Shown here one piece after another: positions 1-6,756 of a stretch of 6,948 nt of DNA. The notes below the pieces were generated by a model. That model was not told where the DNA came from, searched no databases, and saw only the letters and a program-made list of their open reading frames with translations. The stretch is from an uncultured Oscillospiraceae bacterium (GTDB lineage Bacteria; Bacillota; Clostridia; Oscillospirales; Oscillospiraceae), in assembly GCA_934569425.1 (NCBI GenBank), contig CAKTKM010000080.1:1-6948 (forward strand). The letters run 5' to 3'. How positions within the stretch are numbered: the first letter of the stretch is position 1; every line of letters starts with the position of its first letter. A program made the position numbers and the translations under genes.

Positions 1-1
1 G

Positions 2-82
2 TATACTTCTTATGAATATGATCCTGTAAATCGGTGGAAAGGCTTTGCCCTTGCCGCGGATTTGCTTGTCCGCTTATTCTGA
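2..82 (+). CDS. Possible 3' tail of an upstream gene (partial, weak)
   Basis: One plus frame is open from the left edge to a TGA at 80-82 (26 codons, ending in residues DLLVRLF). The other two plus frames have early stops. If it is coding, it would be the end of an upstream gene only 22 bases before the dockerin gene, so the three could be co-transcribed. Against this, 26 open codons are common by chance, and the third codon positions are much less GC-rich than in the neighbouring genes. It is not recognised as any family, and the stretch may simply be a leader region. Confidence 0.2.
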   Translation, partial: YTSYEYDPVNRWKGFALAADLLVRLF

Positions 83-104
83 CGGAGAGTGAGGAAAAAA
101 CGGT

Positions 105-2582
105 ATGAAGCTACTGAAAAAAGGCACCGCGCTGCTGCTGAGCGCCGCCATCGTGCTGGGATTGGTGGGCAGCGGCCTGCTGATCCATACCATTGCCGAA
201 ACGGCGATCTCATGGCGCCATGCCAGCTATGATGATCTGAGCCGCTATTACGAGGTGGGCAGCAAGCCGGACGGTCCCGGCTATATCTCCTCGGTGGACG
301 GCGACCCCGGCGGCCGCTCCTACGGCCAGTATATGTTTGCCAGTGCCTCCAATACGCCCTACCGCTTTGCCCAGTGGTGCGCGGATTACAGCAACCACGG
401 CAATCAGGTCTACGTCCGGATCGGCGAGATCCTGACCAATGCCTATGAGAATCCCAGCCCCGGCTATGGTCCCAGATTTGACGCCGCGTGGACGGAGGTC
501 TATCAGACCTATGATGCCTTCGGCACCGCGCAGTACGACTATACCAAGGCGACCTTCTATACACCGCTGGTGGAGGCGGTGGAAAAGAATGTGTCCGGCT
601 TTGACATCGAGGATTACTCCGTGGCGCTGAAAAACGTGTTCTGGAGCCGCGCCGTTCAGCACGGCGTGGACGGCGCCTATTCCCTGATCCTGCGAGCCTT
701 TGACGGACTGGAGAACGACTTTGCCAACCAGCCGGAGAGCGAACTGATCCAGGCCATCTACAATGAATCCGGCCGTCTGGTCACCTATAATCAGCTGCTC
801 AGCGAGACGAAAAACGGCTCCGGTGCCGACACCATGTCCGGCAATGATGCCAATAAATACGGCCTGACCGGCCTGATCCTCCGTTACTACTACGGCTGCT
901 CCAGCGGTGTGCAGACCAGTGTGTACCGCCGCCTGCGCGTCCGCGAACCGGCTGACGCACTGGTGATGCTGATGAACAACCGCACGGATCATCTGGCGGA
1001 GGGCAGCTATCAGATCCTGCTGAACCGCGACAGTCAGAAGCTGGCTGTGGATGCCAAGGACAGCAAGCTGACGCTGAATGCCAAGGATGTAGAGGGCGGC
1101 CTTCAGACCTTTACCCTGACCTATTTTGAGGGTGGATACTATACGCTCACCGTCAAGGTGGACGATCAGAACCTGCGGCTGGCCGCCGATAAGAACGGCG
1201 GCATCACCCTTGCCGCTCCCTCTGTTTCCGATACGCAGAAATGGCTGCTGGAGCGCGGCGCCAGCGGTTACACCCTGAAAAACGCCGGGACGGAAACATA
1301 TTTGAGCCATGAAAACGATACGCTGAAGATGGTTGCGGGTACCGAGACCGCTTCCGCCGCGGAGTGGTATCTCTCCGCCGTGGTGGCCGCCAACAGCGAC
1401 TGGTCGCTGCAGGGCGTGATCTATCCCACGAAGGATAATCTGCTGGTGGAGGGCAGAGACGAGGATAACAACAGCCTCTCCTCGTTCCCCGTCCGGGGCG
1501 TCATCTCCTGCGCCATGTCCATCCAGTCCGTTCGGATCCAGGTGGTCAATAAGGCTACCGGAAAAACGGTCATCAACGTCAGCGATAACCCCCGCGGTAC
1601 CTCCTACAACCTGATGGAGATGGACGATGATGTGACCTACAGTACTCTTCCCGCCGGAAACTATACCTTCACGCTGACAGCCAAGGCTGCCGACAAGACC
1701 TTTGAGCTGATCACCTCCGACTTCACCGTGGGCAAGGGCAGCGGAACGCCTGTCACACCTGTGACCCCCGCCGACACCTATACCATCACCTTTGACCCCA
1801 ACGGCGGAAAGCTCAGCACCTCCTCCAATACCAGGGTAGTCTCGCTGGACGATGTGGTCTACGGCAAGCTGCCCACCGCAACCAAGGAGGGCTATGCCTT
1901 TGCCGGATGGTTCACCAAGCCGGACGGCGGCGAGCAGATCATGTCCGGTAACAAGATCATCGGCGCCGATCTGATCCTGTACGCCCACTATACCGATACC
2001 TATACCTACACCTTCCTTGACGCCGATGGCGATACCTACATGGTAGGCACCGTGGCTGAGGGCGAGTTCATTCCCGCGCCCACCACCACGCCTGCCAAGG
2101 CGCCTGACAGCAAGTATACCTACCGCTTCAAGGGGTGGGAAGGCTACACCGAGGGCAAGACCGTCATGGAGGCCAAAAACATGACCTTCAAACCGCTCTA
2201 CACTGCCATCCCGCTGTCTCAGGGCTCTGAGGAATTCGATTACTGGACCGGCCTGACCCCCGGTACCACCGCCTCTCAGCTGGGCAAGAACGTGGTCGTT
2301 TACGATGGCGATACCCCGGTCTCCGACAACACCGAGCTGGCGACCGGCATGACCGCCGTGATCAACAAGACCAGCTTTACGCTGGTGGTGAAGGGCGATT
2401 TGAACGGCGACGGACGCCTTACCATCATCGACGTGGTGGCGCTGCAGTCTCAGGTGGTGGGTAAGACCGCCCTGAAAGGCCCGTACAAAGAGGCCGCCGA
2501 CCTGAACGATGACGGAAACATCTCCATTGTGGACGTGGTCAAGGCCGCCCGTGTTCTCGTGGGCAAGGATGTCTTGAGCTGA
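105..2582 (+). CDS. Secreted multidomain protein: lysozyme-fold-like domain, ricin trefoil, Ig-like, InlB repeats, C-terminal dockerin
   Basis: Predicted extracellular protein of 825 residues. Residues 1-34 are a signal peptide (KLLKK, then a hydrophobic core at about 8-28). Residues 38-265 carry YE at 49-50, GDPGGRSYGQY at 66-76 and FWSRAVQHG at 179-187. These resemble the VgrG3 C-terminal peptidoglycan-hydrolase family, with E50 and D67 as candidate catalytic acids. Residues 285-425 look like a ricin-type beta-trefoil (repeated YxL/W patterns). An Ig-like domain (430-543) and a TP-rich linker (546-556) follow, then one clear InlB B-repeat (557-630; FDPNGG, GYAFAGWF, LYAHY) and a degenerate second one (632-702). 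Residues 764-822 form a type I dockerin with two calcium loops (D765/N767/D769/D776 and D799/N801/D803/N805/D810). An in-frame TGA at 90-92 makes ATG 105 the first possible start; GAGG lies about 10 bases upstream. It is followed after 15 bases by the cohesin gene. Dockerin and signal peptide are firm; enzymatic activity is inferred. Confidence 0.93.
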   Translation: MKLLKKGTALLLSAAIVLGLVGSGLLIHTIAETAISWRHASYDDLSRYYEVGSKPDGPGYISSVDGDPGGRSYGQYMFASASNTPYRFAQWCADYSNHGNQVYVRIGEILTNAYENPSPGYGPRFDAAWTEVYQTYDAFGTAQYDYTKATFYTPLVEAVEKNVSGFDIEDYSVALKNVFWSRAVQHGVDGAYSLILRAFDGLENDFANQPESELIQAIYNESGRLVTYNQLLSETKNGSGADTMSGNDANKYGLTGLILRYYYGCSSGVQTSVYRRLRVREPADALVMLMNNRTDHLAEGSYQILLNRDSQKLAVDAKDSKLTLNAKDVEGGLQTFTLTYFEGGYYTLTVKVDDQNLRLAADKNGGITLAAPSVSDTQKWLLERGASGYTLKNAGTETYLSHENDTLKMVAGTETASAAEWYLSAVVAANSDWSLQGVIYPTKDNLLVEGRDEDNNSLSSFPVRGVISCAMSIQSVRIQVVNKATGKTVINVSDNPRGTSYNLMEMDDDVTYSTLPAGNYTFTLTAKAADKTFELITSDFTVGKGSGTPVTPVTPADTYTITFDPNGGKLSTSSNTRVVSLDDVVYGKLPTATKEGYAFAGWFTKPDGGEQIMSGNKIIGADLILYAHYTDTYTYTFLDADGDTYMVGTVAEGEFIPAPTTTPAKAPDSKYTYRFKGWEGYTEGKTVMEAKNMTFKPLYTAIPLSQGSEEFDYWTGLTPGTTASQLGKNVVVYDGDTPVSDNTELATGMTAVINKTSFTLVVKGDLNGDGRLTIIDVVALQSQVVGKTALKGPYKEAADLNDDGNISIVDVVKAARVLVGKDVLS

Positions 2583-2597
2583 TAGGAGGATACCGAC

Positions 2598-4235
2598 ATG
2601 AAAAAGAGACCGTCTTCCCTGATAAAACTTCTGCTGACACTGGCGCTGGTGCTGGTGGCGCTGCTGCCCCAGCGGGCGGAAGCGGCCGGCGCGACCCTGT
2701 CCGGCAGCGGAGCGGTTCAGGCCGGCAGCACTGTCAAGCTGACTCTCAGCGTCTCCGGCAGCAACATCATGGGCGTGGAGACCACGCTCAAGTATGACAG
2801 CTCCGTCCTGGAGCTGACCAACTACGATCAGCTGATCAACGGCTGGACCATGGACAGCAGCGACATGAAGTTCGTGCTGTACGGCGTCAATAACCCCATC
2901 AATTCCAGCACCGCCATCATGTCCGTGACCTTCCGCGTCAAAAGCGGCGCGGCCAGCGGCGCCGCGCTGAGCGCCAGCTTCAACAATATCGTAGTGACCG
3001 ACGGCGTGAAGGAAGAGACGATCTCCAGCGCTGCGTGGAGCGGCAAAGTGGACACCCCGCTCAGCAGCAACTGCGACCTTGCGTCTCTCAGCTGCTCCAA
3101 CGGTACCCTCAGTCCCTCCTTCAGTAAGGGTACCACCTATTACAGCATCACCGTTCCCTATGAGGTGGAGTCGCTGAATCTCAGCTATAAGGCGGCGGAC
3201 GGTGCCGCCAAGGTTTCCGTCAGCGGCAACAAGCTGGTGGTGGGAACCAACACCGTCGCCGTTACCTGCACTGCCGCCACCGGCGCGTCCAAGACCTACA
3301 CCATTACCGCCACCCGCCAGCAGGATCCCAACTATAAGCCTTCCACCGATGCCATGCTGAAGGAACTGACGCTGGATGTAGGGACCCTCAGTCCTACCTT
3401 CTCCGGCGCGGTGACGGAATATGTGGCCTATGTCCCCTATGAGACCCGCTCGGCGGAGCTTTCCGGCGTGGCGCGGGATGAAAAGGCACTGAAGGTCACC
3501 CAGGCCACCAAGCAGCTCTCTCAGGAGGGCGACAACGTAATGACCATCACCTGCACCGCCGAGGATGGTACCACCAGCAAGACCTACACCGTCCATGTTT
3601 ACCGGATGCCGAAATATGAGGGCATTATCCCCACCATGGAGATCATCGATCCCAACATTCCGCCGGAGCCGCCCACCTATTCCGTCCCCATGACGGTGAC
3701 GCTGCCTTTGGTGGGCGAGATGGCCACCACCACCGCCCTGATCATCGGCGCGGCGCTGCTGGTGGTGATCCTGCTGCTGGTGGGCTTCCTGCTGGGCCGG
3801 ATCGGACACGGCGGCGATGACGGCTATGAGGACGACGATACGCCGCCCCGCCCGCCCCGCCAGCCGCAGCAGCCCCGAGTGCCGGAGCGTTCCCATACCG
3901 GAGGAAATCAGCAGTATCCGCCCAAGCCTCAGCCCCGGCAGACCGCGCCGCAGCAGCGCCCTGCTCAGGCAGCAGCGCCTGTGAAGCAGGCGTCCCGTCC
4001 TTCGCAACCGGCGGCAAGACCCGCCGCACCCCAGACCGGAAAGGTGTCGGACGACACCCTGACCAGTCCCTTTGTGGAGGATCTGTCCGCCAGAATGAAG
4101 CAGGAGCTGGCGCAGCGTCAGGCTGCCGAGGAGGCCGCCCGCCGTGCTGCCGAAGCGTCCTCCGCCCCTGCCGAAACCGGCAAGGTGGATGAGATGTCGC
4201 TGGACGAGCTGTTGAACGACATTCACAATATGTAA
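2598..4235 (+). CDS. Membrane-anchored cohesin protein with two cadherin-like domains and a cytoplasmic tail
   Basis: A 545-residue type I membrane protein that probably displays a cohesin outside the cell. Residues 1-29 are a signal peptide ending in AEA. Residues 31-150 have the cohesin pattern (VQAGSTVKLTLSV, IMGVETTLKYDSSVLEL, a closing TFRVKSGAASGAAL strand). Two copies of a cadherin-like beta-sandwich follow (155-240 and 252-336), each with GTLSP[ST]F near its start and KTYT[IV] near its end. A proline-rich spacer (352-364) leads to one transmembrane helix (378-399). The remaining 145 residues should be cytoplasmic: an acidic patch (407-414), a Pro/Gln-rich segment (416-479), a charged Ala-rich helix (493-522) and a TGKV motif at 480-483 and 527-530. 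There is no SLH, LPXTG or dockerin module. A strong AGGAGG at 2584-2589, 8 bases before ATG, fixes the start. It follows the dockerin gene by 15 bases, so co-expression is likely. Cohesin assignment is fairly sure; partner identity is inference. Confidence 0.92.
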   Translation: MKKRPSSLIKLLLTLALVLVALLPQRAEAAGATLSGSGAVQAGSTVKLTLSVSGSNIMGVETTLKYDSSVLELTNYDQLINGWTMDSSDMKFVLYGVNNPINSSTAIMSVTFRVKSGAASGAALSASFNNIVVTDGVKEETISSAAWSGKVDTPLSSNCDLASLSCSNGTLSPSFSKGTTYYSITVPYEVESLNLSYKAADGAAKVSVSGNKLVVGTNTVAVTCTAATGASKTYTITATRQQDPNYKPSTDAMLKELTLDVGTLSPTFSGAVTEYVAYVPYETRSAELSGVARDEKALKVTQATKQLSQEGDNVMTITCTAEDGTTSKTYTVHVYRMPKYEGIIPTMEIIDPNIPPEPPTYSVPMTVTLPLVGEMATTTALIIGAALLVVILLLVGFLLGRIGHGGDDGYEDDDTPPRPPRQPQQPRVPERSHTGGNQQYPPKPQPRQTAPQQRPAQAAAPVKQASRPSQPAARPAAPQTGKVSDDTLTSPFVEDLSARMKQELAQRQAAEEAARRAAEASSAPAETGKVDEMSLDELLNDIHNM

Positions 4236-4273
4236 CAAAAAGAGAGTCCCGACCGGTCGGGACTCTCTTTTTG
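4236..4273. terminator. Bidirectional intrinsic terminator between convergent genes
   Basis: A perfect 38-bp palindrome: two 19-base arms meeting at 4254/4255, with GAGAGTCCCGACC as the core of the left arm. It is flanked by five A on the left and five T on the right, so RNA from either strand forms a GC-rich hairpin followed by a U run. It starts right after the cohesin-gene stop and ends 9 bases before the flavodiiron-gene stop, so it probably ends both transcripts. Confidence 0.92.
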
Positions 4274-4282
4274 CTTCTTTTG

Positions 4283-5443
4283 TTATGCCAGGATCTCAGC
4301 GGCCAGCGCCTTCAGCTGTGCCGGAGTCTCCTCCGTCATGGCGGAGCGGATGGTGACGGTGCCGCCCAGCGTGACGTTTTTGCAGCCCTCCAGCAGCTTC
4401 TTCATCTCCCGCGCGGCGGCGGGCGCCCATGAGCCGTTTTCAAGGAACGCCACCTGCCGGTTCTGATAGTTCCGCTCGGTCAGATGCTCGATAAATTCCC
4501 GCATAGCGGGGAACAGGAAGCCGTTGTAGGTGGGGGAGGCCAGCACCAGCTTTCCGTAGCGGAAAGCGTCCTCCACCGCCTCGGCCCAGTCATCCCGCTG
4601 CACGCAGGTGACCACCACCTTGGGGCAGCCCATCTCCTCCAGCGTTTTGGCCAGCAGCGCCACGGCCTTTTCCGTGTTGCCATAAACAGAGGCATAGGCG
4701 ATCATCACGCCCTTGCTCTCCACGCCGTAGCTGGACCAGATGTCGTACAGCCGCAGCGCCTCCGCCAGCGCCTCACCGGACAGCACCGGCCCGTGAAGGG
4801 GACATACGGTTTGAATGTCCACCGCGGCGGCCTTTTTCAGCAGAGCCTGCACCTGCGCGCCGAACTTGCCCACGATGCCGAAGTAGTACCGGCGGGCCTC
4901 GCAGGCCCAGCCTTCCGCATCCTCTGTGTCCAGCGCACCGAATTTTCCCAGCCCGTCGGCGGAGAACAGCACCTTATCCGTGCTGTCATAGGTGACGATC
5001 ACCTCCGGCCAGTGAACCATGGGTGCGGTCAGGAAGGTGAGTGTGTGATGTCCCAGCGTCAGCGTATCGCCCTCGCCCACCACGATGCGGCGGCTTGCGT
5101 AGTCGTCGCCGTAGAACTGCTTCATTATCCGGAAAGCCGCCTGTGAGGCCACCACCACGGCGGCGGGATAGGTCTCCATGAAGGCACGGATGGAGCCGCT
5201 GTGATCCGGTTCCATGTGCTGCACTACCAGATAGTCCGGCGTCCGTCCCGCCAGAGCCTCGGCCAGATTTTCCAGCCACTCACCGGTGAAATGACTGTCC
5301 ACCGTGTCCATTACGGCGATTTTTTCGTCCAGAATGACATAAGAGTTGTAAGCCATGCCCTGCGGCACGTCGTACTGTCCCTCAAACAGCGTCACGGCAT
5401 GGTCGTTGACGCCGATATAGCAAATGTCGTTGCTGATGAACAT
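4283..5443 (-). CDS. fprA: Flavodiiron protein (FprA-type A flavoprotein), O2/NO reductase
   Basis: A cytoplasmic two-domain flavodiiron protein of 386 residues, the usual length for class A. The N-terminal metallo-beta-lactamase-like domain (about 1-245) keeps the full diiron signature: H76-x-E78-x-D80-H81, H144, D163 and H217. The C-terminal flavodoxin domain (about 246-385) has the FMN phosphate loop AYASVYGNTEKA at 249-260, SPTYNGFLFP at 303-312 and ENGSW at 335-339. The family reduces O2 to water and/or NO to N2O using electrons from rubredoxin or F420H2-type donors, which protects anaerobes. No rubredoxin domain is fused and none is encoded in the window, so the electron donor lies elsewhere. 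AAAGGAG at 5449-5455, 5 bases before ATG, supports the start. It lies 71 bases downstream of butyrate kinase on the same strand, with a terminator but no obvious promoter between them. Preference for O2 or NO cannot be read from sequence. Confidence 0.96.
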   Translation of the reverse strand: MFISNDICYIGVNDHAVTLFEGQYDVPQGMAYNSYVILDEKIAVMDTVDSHFTGEWLENLAEALAGRTPDYLVVQHMEPDHSGSIRAFMETYPAAVVVASQAAFRIMKQFYGDDYASRRIVVGEGDTLTLGHHTLTFLTAPMVHWPEVIVTYDSTDKVLFSADGLGKFGALDTEDAEGWACEARRYYFGIVGKFGAQVQALLKKAAAVDIQTVCPLHGPVLSGEALAEALRLYDIWSSYGVESKGVMIAYASVYGNTEKAVALLAKTLEEMGCPKVVVTCVQRDDWAEAVEDAFRYGKLVLASPTYNGFLFPAMREFIEHLTERNYQNRQVAFLENGSWAPAAAREMKKLLEGCKNVTLGGTVTIRSAMTEETPAQLKALAAEILA

Positions 5444-5470
5444 ATGCGCTCCTTTCTTCTGCGCAAAAGG

Positions 5471-5495
5471 CGCCTGACAGCGGAGCTGTCAGGCG
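5471..5495 (-). terminator. Intrinsic terminator after butyrate kinase
   Basis: CGCCTGACAG (5471-5480) and CTGTCAGGCG (5486-5495) form a perfect 10-bp stem. A further C-G pair leaves a 3-base loop. Read on the minus strand, the hairpin begins 19 bases after the butyrate kinase stop and is followed by CC then TTTT, a short U tract. The modest U run and the lack of a clear promoter before the flavodiiron gene suggest partial read-through. Confidence 0.75.
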
Positions 5496-5514
5496 TCCTT
5501 CAAAATACGGTTGA

Positions 5515-6603
5515 TTACGCCTCAGTGGGACGGGGACGGCGGTACTCCTGCGCCTTTTCCTCGCCGCGCAGCACACGCAGCGCACCCTGTGCCAGCGCCA
5601 GCAGCTCATCCTCGCCGGGATACACGGTGATGGGAGCGATCCAATCCACCATTTCGCTGATGGCGGCCACGGTCTCCTTGCCGTAGGCAATGCCGCCGGT
5701 CAGGATGATCTGATCCACCTTGCCCTTCATGGCAACGGCCATAGCGCCGACTTCCTTGGCGATCTGATAGTGGAAGGCGTCCACCACACCGGCGATCTTC
5801 TTGTCATTCTTGGCCTCGGACAGCAGATAACGCATATCGTTGGAGCCGGTGTAGGCCACCAGGCCGCCGCGGCCGGACAGCATACGGTTCAGCTCCGCCT
5901 CGGTATACTTGCCGCTGCAGCACAGCTTTACCAGCTGACCGGTGGGCAGGGAGCCGGAACGCTCGGGGGAGAAGGGACCGTCGCCATCCAGCGCGTTCTG
6001 GGTGTCGATGACGCTGCCGTGGCAGTGGGCGCCGATGGAGCAGCCGCCGCCCATATGGCAGACGATCAGGTTCAGATCCTCGTACTTCTTGCCGTTCTCC
6101 TTGGCAAAGCGCTTGGCCACGGCCTTCTGGTTCAGGGCGTGGAAGATGCTGACGCGCTCAAACAGGGGATGGCCGGCATAGCGGGCCACGTCGGCCAGCT
6201 CGTCCACCACCACGGGGTCAACGATGTAGGAGGGAATGCCCAGAGAATCGCCGATCTCACGGGCGATGATGCCGCCCAGATTGGAGGCGTGCTGACCCTG
6301 TACGCCGATGGTGCAGTCGTTCACCAGATTGTCGTTCACGGCATAGGTGCCGCCGCGGATGGGACGCAGCAGGCCGCCGCGGCCGGAAACAGCAGACAGG
6401 GTGTGAATATCGAAATTCTCTTCGCGCAGCGCCTTCAGCACCAGCTGGCAGCGCCAGTCCTTCTGGGCGGGGATCGAGTTGAACTGGGCAATATCCTCGG
6501 CACTGTGGCGCAGGGTTTTGTCAAACAGCAGCGTCTCGTCCTCATAGACGCCGATCTTGGTGGAAGTGGAACCGGGGTTGATAACAAGGATCTTGAAAGA
6601 CAT
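5515..6603 (-). CDS. buk: Butyrate kinase
   Basis: A cytoplasmic acid kinase of 362 residues of the acetate/butyrate kinase (ASKHA) superfamily. It catalyses butyryl phosphate + ADP to butyrate + ATP, the last step of the Ptb-Buk butyrate route; some homologues act on isobutyrate or isovalerate. Visible motifs are the N-terminal phosphate loop [13 protein letters not shown] (7-19), [11 protein letters not shown] (183-193), [16 protein letters not shown] (207-222), [11 protein letters not shown] (300-310) and the C-terminal [15 protein letters not shown] (328-342). Length is normal and no key motif is missing. A longer in-frame start at 6666 is rejected because it falls at the -10 box of the gene's own promoter. 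The start at 6603 has AGGAGG at 6612-6617, 8 bases upstream. No phosphotransbutyrylase gene (ptb), the usual neighbour, is in the window; it is not immediately downstream, so it must be elsewhere or replaced. Substrate choice among C4/C5 acids is not settled by sequence. Confidence 0.96.
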   Translation of the reverse strand: MSFKILVINPGSTSTKIGVYEDETLLFDKTLRHSAEDIAQFNSIPAQKDWRCQLVLKALREENFDIHTLSAVSGRGGLLRPIRGGTYAVNDNLVNDCTIGVQGQHASNLGGIIAREIGDSLGIPSYIVDPVVVDELADVARYAGHPLFERVSIFHALNQKAVAKRFAKENGKKYEDLNLIVCHMGGGCSIGAHCHGSVIDTQNALDGDGPFSPERSGSLPTGQLVKLCCSGKYTEAELNRMLSGRGGLVAYTGSNDMRYLLSEAKNDKKIAGVVDAFHYQIAKEVGAMAVAMKGKVDQIILTGGIAYGKETVAAISEMVDWIAPITVYPGEDELLALAQGALRVLRGEEKAQEYRRPRPTEA

Positions 6604-6657
6604 TTTTTGTTCCTCCTGTGTGTATGGTAATTCGCCACCATAAATTTTCCACCCCAT

Positions 6658-6686
6658 ATTATACAAAAGATTTTTCCCGCTGTAAA
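6658..6686 (-). promoter_or_regulatory. Sigma-A-type promoter for butyrate kinase
   Basis: Read on the minus strand: -35 TTTACA at 6686-6681, a 17-base spacer, and a perfect -10 TATAAT at 6663-6658. Transcription should start near 6651, giving a 5' UTR of about 48 bases that contains the AGGAGG at 6617-6612. The UTR shows no obvious riboswitch or hairpin. Confidence 0.85.
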
Positions 6687-6718
6687 GCGTGATTTTATAC
6701 AGAAAACCGATGCGGTGG

Positions 6719-6747
6719 TTGACAAACTCGACATTTTGCGGTATGAT
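6719..6747 (+). promoter_or_regulatory. Sigma-A-type promoter for the T-box leader
   Basis: A perfect -35 TTGACA at 6719-6724, a 17-base spacer, and -10 TATGAT at 6742-6747 (one mismatch to TATAAT). The predicted start near 6754 lies just before the first conserved T-box bases. It diverges from the butyrate kinase promoter, with 32 bases between the two -35 boxes. Confidence 0.88.
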
Positions 6748-6756
6748 ACCGAAAAA

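Noticed and set aside
17..22. TATGAT as a -10 box for the dockerin gene
   Set aside because: The matching -35 box would lie outside the window, so a promoter cannot be supported here.
56..73. Small inverted repeat GCGGA / TCCGC upstream of the dockerin gene
   Set aside because: It is only 5 bp with an 8-base loop and no U tract, so it is too weak to call a terminator or regulatory element.
210..4238. A very long antisense open frame (1342 codons, minus strand) spanning both the dockerin and cohesin genes
   Set aside because: Its translation is low-complexity Gly/His/Val/Arg-rich with no recognisable domain, it opposes two genes with clear domains and ribosome sites, and GC-rich codon bias commonly leaves such antisense frames open.
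4484..5146. Plus-strand open frame opposite the flavodiiron gene
   Set aside because: It is the shadow of a gene with all diiron ligands and a flavodoxin domain, and its own translation has no recognisable family.
5770..6630. Plus-strand open frame of 286 codons opposite butyrate kinase
   Set aside because: The Ala/Gly/His/Gln-rich translation is typical of an antisense shadow; the minus-strand kinase is unmistakable.
6604..6666. N-terminal extension of butyrate kinase to an ATG at 6666
   Set aside because: It would start at the -10 box, before the predicted transcription start; the start at 6603 has AGGAGG at ideal spacing and begins the conserved kinase sequence.
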